From Heyndrickxia sporothermodurans (GTDB lineage Bacteria > Bacillota > Bacilli > Bacillales > Bacillaceae_C), in NCBI RefSeq assembly GCF_016785185.1, contig NZ_JAEKDY010000044.1: DNA of 26,912 bases; one strand, written 5' to 3'. A program made the translations under genes and the position numbers. Below are positions 1-6,858 of this stretch, piece after piece. Each line of letters opens with the position of its first letter. Positions within the stretch are counted from its first letter, which is position 1. The notes below the pieces were generated by a model. That model made no database searches and had not been told where the DNA came from. It was given only the letters and a program-made list of their open reading frames with translations.

Positions 1-42
1 CTCCCATTCCTTACGCAATTCTGGATTATTTCTTTGGGACAT
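1..42 (-). CDS. N-terminus of an unidentified protein, possibly IS66 accessory protein TnpA
   Basis: Fourteen codons are visible (MSQRNNPELRKEWE) before the window edge. The start is well supported: GAGGAGG lies 7 bases upstream of the ATG on the minus strand. The charged opening ending in RKEWE resembles the start of IS66 TnpA-type accessory proteins, which continue with a helix-turn-helix region, but fourteen residues cannot establish this. If the IS66 edge at 127 is real, this would be its first gene. Confidence 0.45.
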   Translation of the reverse strand, partial: MSQRNNPELRKEWE

Positions 43-127
43 AAAAAAACCTCCTCAAACTTTGATTTGAAGAGATTATCTCACAGGTACTATATATGTT
101 AATAGGTGTATTCTATTTGACTCTTAC
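1..127 (-). mobile_element. Possible end of an IS66-type insertion sequence (runs off the left edge)
   Basis: Read on the minus strand, the stretch begins with GTAAGAGTC (complement of 119-127). IS66-family terminal repeats, as I recall them, start with GTAAG-like sequence. A well-formed ribosome binding site and ATG lie about 85 bases inside, a usual distance for the first IS66 reading frame. The other end, the transposase genes and the target-site duplication are outside the window, so this is inference from a short similarity. Confidence 0.3.
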
Positions 128-239
128 AGGAGATTAACCTTTTTAATTATATACAGTGATGTATGAAACTAAAGGTGGGATTAATAGAGTCTAGTTCATT
201 GATGATCAGTGAGGGTTATGCATGGTATATAATACTCTT

Positions 240-527
240 TTAAATGGCTTTTAGTACGTTATATTTCACAACTCTCTTATTACTAAGCTTTTTATTTTTA
301 TATATAATAAATGAAGCTTCCCTGATAACGACTGGTTTCATACTTCTATCTTTTGATTGTTGGAATTTTTGATATTCATTCAAAAGCTCGTCTAATTCCT
401 GAGAGCAAAAAATAGTTTTATCATTTGTTAACCCATATCGTTTTCCAAGTTGAATCATTTCTTCCCTTTTTACTTGAATTTGTTTTAAATATCTTTTTTC
501 TTTTATTGCATTACTATAGGTATACAC
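240..527 (-). CDS. Spo0E-like aspartyl-phosphate phosphatase
   Basis: A 95-residue protein of the Spo0E-like family, whose members remove phosphate from Spo0A~P and so delay sporulation. The family signature is visible: a hydrophobic helix at about residues 13-31, a turn GLTNDKT, then SQELD at 42-46, matching the SxxxD motif, followed by a second helix LDELLNEYQKF. The start is GTG at 527, supported by GGAG eight bases upstream; the ATG at 534 is in another frame. The basic tail after residue 60 is longer than in the shortest family members. The gene stands alone behind its own promoter. Which response regulator it acts on cannot be read from sequence; Spo0A is the family default. Confidence 0.8.
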   Translation of the reverse strand: MYTYSNAIKEKRYLKQIQVKREEMIQLGKRYGLTNDKTIFCSQELDELLNEYQKFQQSKDRSMKPVVIREASFIIYKNKKLSNKRVVKYNVLKAI

Positions 528-555
528 TTTTCATTCTCCTTCAATTTCATTCTCA

Positions 556-562
556 TGTCGAA
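556..562 (+). promoter_or_regulatory. Spo0A-box-like site (TGTCGAA), promoter-proximal
   Basis: TGTCGAA matches the core Spo0A box (TGNCGAA). It forms one arm of the inverted repeat GTCGAA-TTTT-TTCGAC (557-572), so a near match AGTCGAA lies on the opposite strand at 567-573. The site sits just downstream of the predicted transcription start of the Spo0E-like gene, a position expected to repress. The same inverted repeat could form a 6-bp hairpin in the leader RNA. Confidence 0.4.
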
Positions 563-582
563 TTTTTTCGACTACCTTGTGA

Positions 583-611
583 ATTATCGCAGGTATACTC
601 ATAAAAGTAAA
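583..611 (-). promoter_or_regulatory. Sigma-A-type promoter of the Spo0E-like gene
   Basis: On the minus strand: TTTACT (complement of 606-611), 17 bases, then GATAAT (583-588), preceded by TGC, which makes an extended -10. Transcription would start near 576, giving a leader of about 50 bases. Confidence 0.5.
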
Positions 612-677
612 TAGATTCGCAATATTAGACATTCTTTTTACAAATTTTCTTTAGTTCTACATAGAATACGATTGTTT

Positions 678-684
678 TTCGACA
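678..684 (-). promoter_or_regulatory. Spo0A-box-like site (TGTCGAA), upstream
   Basis: TGTCGAA followed by AAA on the minus strand, an exact core match to the Spo0A box, about 100 bases upstream of the predicted start of the Spo0E-like gene. It lies in the roughly 350-base gap before the radical SAM gene and could serve either. I see no gene in that gap. Confidence 0.35.
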
Positions 685-789
685 TTTCTCCGTAATATTC
701 CCGATTTTTCTACACTCTTTTTTTACGTTTCTCTACTAAAAATTCTATTAGAAACAAAAATTAATCCCTTTTTATGAAAACTATTAACA

Positions 790-818
790 TTGAGGTTTTG
801 TGCAGACTCCTATAAAAT
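790..818 (+). promoter_or_regulatory. Candidate sigma-A promoter of the radical SAM gene
   Basis: TTGAGG (790-795), 17 bases, TAAAAT (813-818). It lies about 65 bases ahead of the ATG at 882. The rest of 612-881 is AT-rich and holds no other recognisable element apart from the Spo0A-like site at 678. Confidence 0.4.
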
Positions 819-881
819 ATATTAGGATAAGATAGTAACTTAAATCTCATGCATATTTGAAAGAAGAGGTAATACACATTC

Positions 882-2633
882 ATGAAAATCATTGCAAGTA
901 CATTAAATGCTAAATACATTCACACGAATTTGGCCATTCGTTATTTAAAAGCTGCAGCAGCACCGGAATATAATATTGAACTTGCCGAATACACGATCAA
1001 AGACCCCGTGATGAATATTGTTTCTGATTTATTTACAAAAAAACCTGATGTCCTTGGGTTCAGCTGTTACATTTGGAATATTGAAGAAACCATTCGAGTC
1101 ATTCAAATGTTAAAAAAAATTATGCCGGAACTAACGATTGTACTCGGTGGACCGGAAGTATCCTATGATACGACGTATTGGCTTAAGCGTTTACCGGAAG
1201 TTGATTTCATCGTAATGGGTGAAGGTGAAGAAACATTTAAACAGCTCCTTAATGAAATCCAAGGAAAGAAAGATTTCAAGCAAGTTCACGGCATTGGCTA
1301 TATGGAAAATGGGAAGATGATTATCAACCCGATTCGCAATAAAATTGATCTTCGTGAGCTTCCATCACCTTATCGATTTGAAGAGGATCTCCCCCATCTT
1401 TCAAAACGAGTGATCTATATTGAAACAAGCCGCGGATGTCCGTTTAATTGTCAATTCTGTCTCTCATCTATTGAAGTGGGCGTTCGATATTTTAATCGTG
1501 AAAAAATTAAAGAGGATATTCGTTTCTTAATGAAACACGGTGCAAAAACAATTAAATTTGTCGATCGAACATTTAATATTAGTAGAAGTTATGCAATGGA
1601 AATGTTTCAGTTTCTCATTGATGAGCATACACCGGGAACTGTCTTTCAATTTGAAATAACCGGAGATATAATGCGTCCGGAAGTAATTGACTTTCTAAAT
1701 AAAAATGCCCCAAAAGGATTATTCCGATTCGAAATTGGTGTTCAATCAACAAATGATTTAACGAATGAATTAGTGAAAAGAAGACAAAATTTCGAAAAAC
1801 TTACGCGGACCGTTACAATGGTGAAAAACGGAGGTAAAATTGATCAGCATCTCGACCTTATCGCAGGGCTTCCTGAAGAGGATTACCAATCATTTCGAAA
1901 AACCTTTAATGATGTGTTTGCATTACGTCCGGAAGAACTTCAATTAGGCTTTCTTAAGATGTTGCGCGGAACAGGTTTGAGGATTCGCGCAAAAGAACAT
2001 GACTATATTTATATGGATCATGCCCCTTATGAAATTTTAGGGAATAATATTCTTTCATTTGATGATATAGTTCGAATAAAACAAGTAGAAGATGTATTAG
2101 AAAAATATTGGAATGATCATCGTATGAATGAAACGATTGAATATTTAGTTACAAATGTTTTTGAAACACCATTCGATTTCTTCCAACAATTTGGTACTTA
2201 TTGGGAAGAACAAGGATGGAGCAGAATTGGCCATCAACTGGAAGATTTGTTTAGAAGATTGTTATCTTTCTTAAAAGCTAACGAAGAAACAAGTGAACAT
2301 ATTGAAATTATCGAAGGATTAATGAAATATGATTACCTTCTTAATCAAAGATACAAGCCTCGGAAATCCTGGTGGGAGGATCGAGTAAATAAAGATGAAA
2401 GAAACACTATCTTTAACGATATCAACACGAATCCGCAACAGTTAGGTGAGAACTACGAGCATCTTCAATTAACGCAAAAAGATCTTAATAAACATACAAT
2501 TATTGAAAAGATTCCATTTAACTTACATCACTATCACACAACAAAAAAAATAAACCGTGAAGATAGTTATATGCTTGTTTATTTTGATCCAAAGACCGGA
2601 AAATCATCTATTTTTAGCTCAATAAAAAAGTAG
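882..2633 (+). CDS. B12-binding-domain radical SAM protein (DUF4080-type)
   Basis: A 583-residue radical SAM enzyme. An N-terminal Rossmann-like B12-binding-type domain (about 1-135; GFSCYIWNIEET and VLGGPEVSYD are typical strand-turn segments) is followed by the radical SAM core with the [4Fe-4S] motif C186-x3-C190-x2-C193 (GCPFNCQFC). The C-terminal third matches the region annotated as DUF4080 in such proteins. I see no DxHxxG motif, so base-off cobalamin binding is not shown, as is common in this family. The substrate is unknown; relatives include methyltransferases and methylthiotransferases. The weak AGAGG lies 12 bases from the ATG. The gene is monocistronic, ending inside a terminator stem. 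If it uses cobalamin, the B12 uptake operon in this window would supply it. Confidence 0.85.
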   Translation: MKIIASTLNAKYIHTNLAIRYLKAAAAPEYNIELAEYTIKDPVMNIVSDLFTKKPDVLGFSCYIWNIEETIRVIQMLKKIMPELTIVLGGPEVSYDTTYWLKRLPEVDFIVMGEGEETFKQLLNEIQGKKDFKQVHGIGYMENGKMIINPIRNKIDLRELPSPYRFEEDLPHLSKRVIYIETSRGCPFNCQFCLSSIEVGVRYFNREKIKEDIRFLMKHGAKTIKFVDRTFNISRSYAMEMFQFLIDEHTPGTVFQFEITGDIMRPEVIDFLNKNAPKGLFRFEIGVQSTNDLTNELVKRRQNFEKLTRTVTMVKNGGKIDQHLDLIAGLPEEDYQSFRKTFNDVFALRPEELQLGFLKMLRGTGLRIRAKEHDYIYMDHAPYEILGNNILSFDDIVRIKQVEDVLEKYWNDHRMNETIEYLVTNVFETPFDFFQQFGTYWEEQGWSRIGHQLEDLFRRLLSFLKANEETSEHIEIIEGLMKYDYLLNQRYKPRKSWWEDRVNKDERNTIFNDINTNPQQLGENYEHLQLTQKDLNKHTIIEKIPFNLHHYHTTKKINREDSYMLVYFDPKTGKSSIFSSIKK

Positions 2634-2658
2634 CCGCTTCATGCAGGCTACTTTTCCT
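2626..2658. terminator. Bidirectional intrinsic terminator between converging genes
   Basis: A ten-base stem AAAAGTAGCC (2626-2635) pairs perfectly with GGCTACTTTT (2646-2655) around a ten-base loop, with T-rich ends in both directions. It contains the stop codons of both the radical SAM gene and the small gene converging from the right. Confidence 0.8.
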
Positions 2659-2791
2659 TTTTAGGAGTCTTTTCCTCGTTTTCTTTTCGTCCGGCGTCCT
2701 TTGCTGCCTCATAAAACTTTATCGCATTTAGATCTCCTATTTCAACACCAAATTCTTCTTGAACATTGCCTTTCCCGTTGTTTTTCTTCAT
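2648..2791 (-). CDS. Small basic protein, function unknown (47 aa)
   Basis: Forty-seven residues beginning MKKNNGKGNVQEEFGVEIG and ending in a lysine/glutamate-rich tail. The start overlaps the stop of the upstream small gene as ATGA (2788-2791), with AAAGGA just before it, indicating translational coupling. The stop falls in the shared terminator stem. The segment EEFGVEIGD faintly recalls the EFGVNLG segment of alpha/beta-type spore proteins, but length and remainder differ, and I do not assign it to that family. Coupling to a SASP-like gene suggests a spore role; this is inference. Confidence 0.55.
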   Translation of the reverse strand: MKKNNGKGNVQEEFGVEIGDLNAIKFYEAAKDAGRKENEEKTPKKEK

Positions 2792-2946
2792 TTTCCTTTA
2801 CGGCCTTGTTTAGAATTTCGGTTTGCATGTTTTGCTGTTTCTTCACCATTCGCAAATTCCGCAGAAAACTCAGCCTCTTCTACATTCCTTTTTGGTGTAT
2901 GACTATGTTTCACTGCGGCATTCACTTCAGCCTTTCGCTTTGCCAT
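2788..2946 (-). CDS. Probable gamma-type small acid-soluble spore protein
   Basis: A 52-residue protein starting MAKRKAEVNA and ending in SKQGRKGK. The core AEFSAEFANGEE (25-36) aligns by eye with the repeat core of gamma-type SASPs (xFxTEFASET), which store amino acids in spores. Only one repeat is present and the protein is more basic than classical SspE, so other minor spore proteins remain possible. AGGGG lies 6 bases upstream of the ATG. The stop overlaps the start of the next small gene. The upstream segment CATAAAA could be a degenerate sigma-G -10, but I find no matching -35. Confidence 0.5.
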   Translation of the reverse strand: MAKRKAEVNAAVKHSHTPKRNVEEAEFSAEFANGEETAKHANRNSKQGRKGK

Positions 2947-3022
2947 CTATATCCCCTCTTTTGACTATTTTATGGTACACCAATAGTTTTTTCCAAAACC
3001 ATTTTGAATAAACCAAAAGAGA

Positions 3023-4378
3023 TTATCCAATTATTAGTCGTTCCTTAGGATAATGATAATTATTCGATTGATCTCTTCCACCCATCATGTACATTAACGA
3101 AACAATTCCTACTCTTCCAATAAACATCAAAACAATTAATAAGCACTTACCAAATATCGACAAGTCAGGAGTTATTCCCAATGATGCTCCTGTCGTTCCA
3201 AATGCGGAACAAACCTCGAAAATTATTGAAAGCAAACTTTGATGTTCTGTTATGGATAAAAGAATAACCGAAACGATACAAATAAATGAAGCAATGACAA
3301 ATACAGCTAATGCCTTTAATACATCCATCTCATGAATTTCCCGCTTGAAAATCTTTATATTTCGATTTCCTTTTGCAAAATGAATAATAAATAAAACAAT
3401 TATCGCAAACGTTGTTGTCCGGATTCCTCCCCCAACTGAACTTGGCGAAGCACCAATAAACATTAATCCCGACATAATTAACAATGTTGGAGAGGAAAAT
3501 TGATTAATATCTGCTGTTAAAAGGCCCGCGCTTCTCGTTGTATTTGATTGAAAGGTAGTATAGAAAAAAGCATCATACCAATCCTTTCCTTTTAAAAATA
3601 AATCCTTTTCTAACAAAAATATGGCTATTGTTCCAAAAACAAATAATATTCCATAGGTTGAAGTCGTTATTTTCGTAAATAATGAAAAGTGAAATTTAGG
3701 TGCGTTTTTCTTGCGTAATAAAAATTCTTTAAGCTCCAATAAAACAGGAAAGCCAATTGCCCCAAGGGTAATGAGGATCATATTAATAAATTGTACAAAA
3801 TAATCTTTAGCAAACGGTATAAGCGATTGTCCAGTTAAATCAAATCCTGCATTCGTGGTTGCACTTACTGAAGCAAATAATCCGTGCAAATAAGCATCTT
3901 TCCAATCAGAATAATAAGTTAAAAAATATGTCCCTAATATTAAGGCTCCGCTTAATTCAATCATTAAAATTAAAACCAAAATTAATTTCAACATTTTAAC
4001 TAAACCAGAAAGATTTGTTTGGTTTTGGTCTGTCATAATAAGTTTACGCTGTTTCAAACCAATCTTCTTTCCGAGGATTAGCCAAAAAAACGTTGTAATT
4101 GACATAATTCCTATTCCACCAATTTGCAGAATTAGCATTAATATAAATATTCCACTTGTACTGTATGTCTCAGATATATTTATTGTCGATAGTCCTGTTA
4201 CACTTACTGCACTCGCTGCTACAAAAATTGTATCAAGGACACTAATATGGACCCCTGGTTTATGAGCAAAAGGAAGACTAAGAAAGATCGACGAAATAGA
4301 AACAGTTAAAAAATAATAATATACAATTAATTGAAACGGCGTTAATTTTCTTAATTTCGTTTGTAAATAATGTCTCAT
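3023..4378 (-). CDS. ktrD: Ktr potassium channel subunit (TrkH/KtrB family), KtrD-like
   Basis: Membrane pore subunit of a Ktr K+ uptake system, about 451 residues. The four membrane-pore-membrane repeats of the TrkH/KtrB family are visible through their pore loops, each with the selectivity-filter glycine: SVTGLST, TTNAGFD, NTTRSAGL and FGTTGAS. The order of neighbours (sspD, rsgI, sigI, ykoY) matches B. subtilis ktrD rather than ktrB; the cytosolic partner KtrC is not in the window. I prefer the ATG at 4378 (MRHYLQTKLRK) with AAGGA upstream over a TTG at 4402, whose nearest ribosome binding site is about 15 bases away. No clear terminator follows. Confidence 0.85.
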   Translation of the reverse strand: MRHYLQTKLRKLTPFQLIVYYYFLTVSISSIFLSLPFAHKPGVHISVLDTIFVAASAVSVTGLSTINISETYSTSGIFILMLILQIGGIGIMSITTFFWLILGKKIGLKQRKLIMTDQNQTNLSGLVKMLKLILVLILMIELSGALILGTYFLTYYSDWKDAYLHGLFASVSATTNAGFDLTGQSLIPFAKDYFVQFINMILITLGAIGFPVLLELKEFLLRKKNAPKFHFSLFTKITTSTYGILFVFGTIAIFLLEKDLFLKGKDWYDAFFYTTFQSNTTRSAGLLTADINQFSSPTLLIMSGLMFIGASPSSVGGGIRTTTFAIIVLFIIHFAKGNRNIKIFKREIHEMDVLKALAVFVIASFICIVSVILLSITEHQSLLSIIFEVCSAFGTTGASLGITPDLSIFGKCLLIVLMFIGRVGIVSLMYMMGGRDQSNNYHYPKERLIIG

Positions 4379-4512
4379 TAAACAAGATTCCTTTCCTACC
4401 AATGAATCAAATTCTTACTCCTTCTAATATATAGAAGAATGGCTGCGATTAAAAGGAAAATTATTTCAATAACATTTTAGAACTACTTAACTTCATTACA
4501 ACCTTTTACCAT

Positions 4513-4542
4513 TCATGTTTATCACATTTATTAAACATAATA
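4513..4542 (+). promoter_or_regulatory. Sigma-G-type promoter of the SASP gene
   Basis: TCATG (4513-4517), 18 bases, CATAATA (4536-4542). This fits the forespore sigma-G consensus gHATR-N18-CATNHTA at almost every position, as expected for an alpha/beta SASP gene. Confidence 0.7.
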
Positions 4543-4586
4543 GTAATACAAGATTTTTATTAATTTTTGAAAGGGGTATTTAAAAA

Positions 4587-4778
4587 ATGGCAAGAAGCAG
4601 CAATAAATTACTAATCCCAGGAGTAGAACAATATTTAGATCAAGTGAAATATGAAATTGCCCAAGAATTTGGAGTCAATCTTGGTTCAGATACCGTTTCA
4701 CGTGCAAATGGATCGGTAGGCGGAGAAATTACAAAACGTCTTGTTAAACAAGCTCAGTCCGAACTTTCCGGTAAATAA
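4587..4778 (+). CDS. sspD: Alpha/beta-type small acid-soluble spore protein, SspD-like
   Basis: A 63-residue SASP that coats and protects spore DNA and is degraded at germination. Both family blocks are present: the Gpr protease region YEIAQEFGV (about 22-30) with NLGSDTVSRANGSVGGE, and the C-terminal GGEITKRLVKQAQ. Length is normal for the family. AAAGGGG lies 10 bases upstream of the ATG. The gene has its own sigma-G-like promoter and terminator and converges on rsgI. The name sspD rests on synteny with B. subtilis; paralogues are hard to tell apart by sequence. Confidence 0.9.
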   Translation: MARSSNKLLIPGVEQYLDQVKYEIAQEFGVNLGSDTVSRANGSVGGEITKRLVKQAQSELSGK

Positions 4779-4786
4779 AATAAATT

Positions 4787-4831
4787 AAAAATAAAGAGTA
4801 ATCCGCTTTCAAGGACTTACTCTTTATTTTT
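4787..4831. terminator. Bidirectional terminator between sspD and rsgI
   Basis: AAAAATAAAGAGTAA (4787-4801) pairs with TTACTCTTTATTTTT (4817-4831), extended by TCC/GGA with one bulged C, around an eight-base loop. A/T tracts serve both strands. The rsgI stop codon lies in the right arm. Confidence 0.8.
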
Positions 4832-5932
4832 GTGATTTTTCCCATGAATATTATGTTTAGGTTTATGATTGCTTCTTTCAATTTTATATTTATGCTTATT
4901 TCTCGGTTTATGTCTGTCTTTAGCGGTATGATGCGGATCAAATTTACCTTTTCTATACTTTTCTCTATGTTTCCAGTGACTTTTTTCATAGTCCTTATGT
5001 AAGTAGTCTTTTTTTAAGTCTGAATGAATATCTTTTTTTCGGTTATTTACTTTTTCCCGATTCTTTATTTTGTAATCTTTATGATGCCTGATCACATTAT
5101 TAAAGCGTTTAGAATGATTTTCTTTTTTTGTTTTTTTAACAGGAGAAGCACTCATTTTTGTTGCAGGCAACTTATCTATTTTCTTATTCGTATGTTTATT
5201 TGGAGTTATTTTAATCCCATTTTCAATTTTTTTAATTTGAGTTTCTTTTTTAATTGAATTTTGGTCATCTATTGATTTATTTTTTCTTTTTTTCTCTACA
5301 ATGAATTTACCAGGAGAAATACCTTTTTCACGTGCAGTTTTTCTTTCTTTTATAGATCCTTTTACGACTTCAATTTTAGCTTCTATCTTTTTAGCGGCGG
5401 TTTGAACTTCTTGAATTTTTTGATCAAGTAAATCATCCTTTGATTGTTCTTCTTTGTTTATTATAGAAGCTATGACAATGTTCTGTTTTTGTTTTATGTA
5501 GCCCATTGTAATACATGTATCCATAATTGTTTTAGCAACATTGGCAAAAGATTGATCTTTATCAAATTTAGTAGATGTTAATACCTTCTCGCCTATCTCA
5601 TTATACGCATTCGTTCGAATGACATGGAAATTTTTATCTAATACAAACTCGATACTTGGATTCATATCCATCGTCACATAAGCATATGCCGAATCTTTTT
5701 CAAATGGATTTAAAAGCATCAAACCTATTATAAATATAGCAACTAGTGCGGACGCGCACGACAATAAAGTATATTTGCTCCGCCTCGCAAGTTTTCTTTC
5801 ATCTGTTTCAAAATAAATTTCTTCCCCGATATCGTATGTATTTTCTGTTTTCTTACCTTTAATAAATTCCCCTTCAGGAGTCAGCATGACCAAGTGCTTA
5901 CTCTTTATTTCTAATATGACACCCTTTTTCAT
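4817..5932 (-). CDS. rsgI: Anti-sigma-I factor RsgI with a very basic C-terminal tail
   Basis: Membrane anti-sigma factor that holds SigI, 371 residues. Domains in order: cytosolic RsgI_N sigma-binding domain (about 1-52); one membrane helix (about 55-74); a conserved extracellular domain starting AYVTMDMNPSIEF. The N91-P92 bond corresponds to the site reported for RsgI self-cleavage. A long Lys/His/Arg-rich, low-complexity tail follows (about 205-371). Clostridial RsgI proteins carry carbohydrate-binding domains here; this tail has none and could bind anionic wall polymers, which is inference. Its start overlaps the end of sigI by four bases, so the two are translationally coupled. Confidence 0.9.
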   Translation of the reverse strand: MKKGVILEIKSKHLVMLTPEGEFIKGKKTENTYDIGEEIYFETDERKLARRSKYTLLSCASALVAIFIIGLMLLNPFEKDSAYAYVTMDMNPSIEFVLDKNFHVIRTNAYNEIGEKVLTSTKFDKDQSFANVAKTIMDTCITMGYIKQKQNIVIASIINKEEQSKDDLLDQKIQEVQTAAKKIEAKIEVVKGSIKERKTAREKGISPGKFIVEKKRKNKSIDDQNSIKKETQIKKIENGIKITPNKHTNKKIDKLPATKMSASPVKKTKKENHSKRFNNVIRHHKDYKIKNREKVNNRKKDIHSDLKKDYLHKDYEKSHWKHREKYRKGKFDPHHTAKDRHKPRNKHKYKIERSNHKPKHNIHGKNHKNKE

Positions 5933-6663
5933 TGTGATAACCGCCCTTTTACGTACTCCCTTAAATAAACAAAATCCAATGAAATAATTAAAGCGATGGC
6001 AATAATATATTTTCGATTACGTTCTAATGTTTTCCGACTGACATTCACTTTGCTTTCGAGCATTTTAATTGGTAATCTTTTTTTATCATTCAAATAATGT
6101 AGAAGCTCTGGATCATTAACCAATGTTTTGGCAACTTGTATCGCATTTATTCTAGCATCTTCATGTTTAGGTGAATGTTTTATCAAATCCTTAAATTTTA
6201 ATCCAAACGTCTGCAAAAGATTGGCAAATCGATTAATTTCGTCTTTTCTCTTTTCGTTATCTATGTTTCGATTATACTCCTCAACAGATAATGTATTTTC
6301 AAAAGTCAGAGAGCTTTCATCCTCATTTATCCCTCCATCGAAGCTTAAATCTTTATATTTATTGTTACTTCTAAGATAATCAATCACTCTTCTTTTAATA
6401 ATGACTTCTGCAAAAGATAAAAGAGAAGCACCTTTACTTTCATCAAACTTAAGTATCGAGTCATGGAAGGCAATGAGTCCAATGCTAAATTCATCATCAC
6501 TATCATTAATATAGTGCTTACATACTGAAGAAACAGTCTTCTTGATGAATGGCTGGTAGTCTTGAAGTAATTGATTTAATATATTTTCATCACCATGTTG
6601 GGCCAATAGAGCCATTTCTTCTAATGATATTTGTTTCCGATCTTGCACTAAACAATTTAGCAT
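5929..6663 (-). CDS. sigI: RNA polymerase sigma factor SigI
   Basis: Sigma-I, 244 residues, a heat- and wall-stress sigma factor in Bacillus. A sigma-70 region 2 segment is visible (about 55-105: DDEFSIGLIAFHDSI, KGASLLSFAEVIIKRRVIDYLR). The distinctive SigI C-terminal domain follows (PKHEDARINAI, then a helix-turn-helix-like VNVSRKTLERNRKYIIA). AGGTG lies 8 bases upstream of the ATG. The gene overlaps rsgI by four bases; the pair has its own promoter and is separated from the TerC gene by a terminator. Further upstream on the minus strand, ACCCTC (6778-6783) and CGAAAT (6752-6757) resemble sigma-I promoter elements, but the 20-base gap looks too long. Confidence 0.92.
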   Translation of the reverse strand: MLNCLVQDRKQISLEEMALLAQHGDENILNQLLQDYQPFIKKTVSSVCKHYINDSDDEFSIGLIAFHDSILKFDESKGASLLSFAEVIIKRRVIDYLRSNNKYKDLSFDGGINEDESSLTFENTLSVEEYNRNIDNEKRKDEINRFANLLQTFGLKFKDLIKHSPKHEDARINAIQVAKTLVNDPELLHYLNDKKRLPIKMLESKVNVSRKTLERNRKYIIAIALIISLDFVYLREYVKGRLSQ

Positions 6664-6688
6664 GAAAAATTCACCTCATTATCCACTA

Positions 6689-6697
6689 ATTATAGCA
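6689..6697 (-). promoter_or_regulatory. Extended -10 promoter of sigI-rsgI
   Basis: TGCTATAAT on the minus strand (complement of 6689-6697) is a perfect extended -10. No good -35 is seen 17 bases upstream, as is common for extended -10 promoters. The start would fall near 6682, about 20 bases before the sigI ATG. Confidence 0.5.
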
Positions 6698-6795
6698 TGG
6701 AAGAGGTGCGTAATAAGTTTTCTATCTATTTACAAATTTGTTTCACCATACATTTCGAAAATCAACTTCGTTTTTTTGAGGGTTTCTAACAGAAC

Positions 6796-6850
6796 AAAAA
6801 GAAAAACTATTGGAAATTAATAACATATTAATCCAACAGTTTTTCTTTTT
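6796..6850 (-). terminator. Terminator after the TerC gene
   Basis: Arms 6796-6814 and 6832-6850 (AAAAAGAAAAACT..TTGGA with TCCAA..AGTTTTTCTTTTT) pair with one mismatch. The loop can extend the stem through TTAATA/ATTAA. The minus strand ends in a U-rich tract. Confidence 0.7.
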
Positions 6851-6858
6851 TCCTTAGC

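Noticed and set aside
2701..2964. An 87-codon plus-strand frame in the gap after the radical SAM gene
   Set aside because: It lies opposite the two small minus-strand genes, starts after a terminator and is rich in Phe/Cys/Leu as expected for a shadow frame.
6752..6783. Sigma-I-dependent promoter (ACCCTC...CGAAAT) ahead of sigI
   Set aside because: The elements resemble sigma-I sites, but the -35 has an imperfect C run and the 20-base spacing is longer than I recall for this class. Noted only in the sigI entry.
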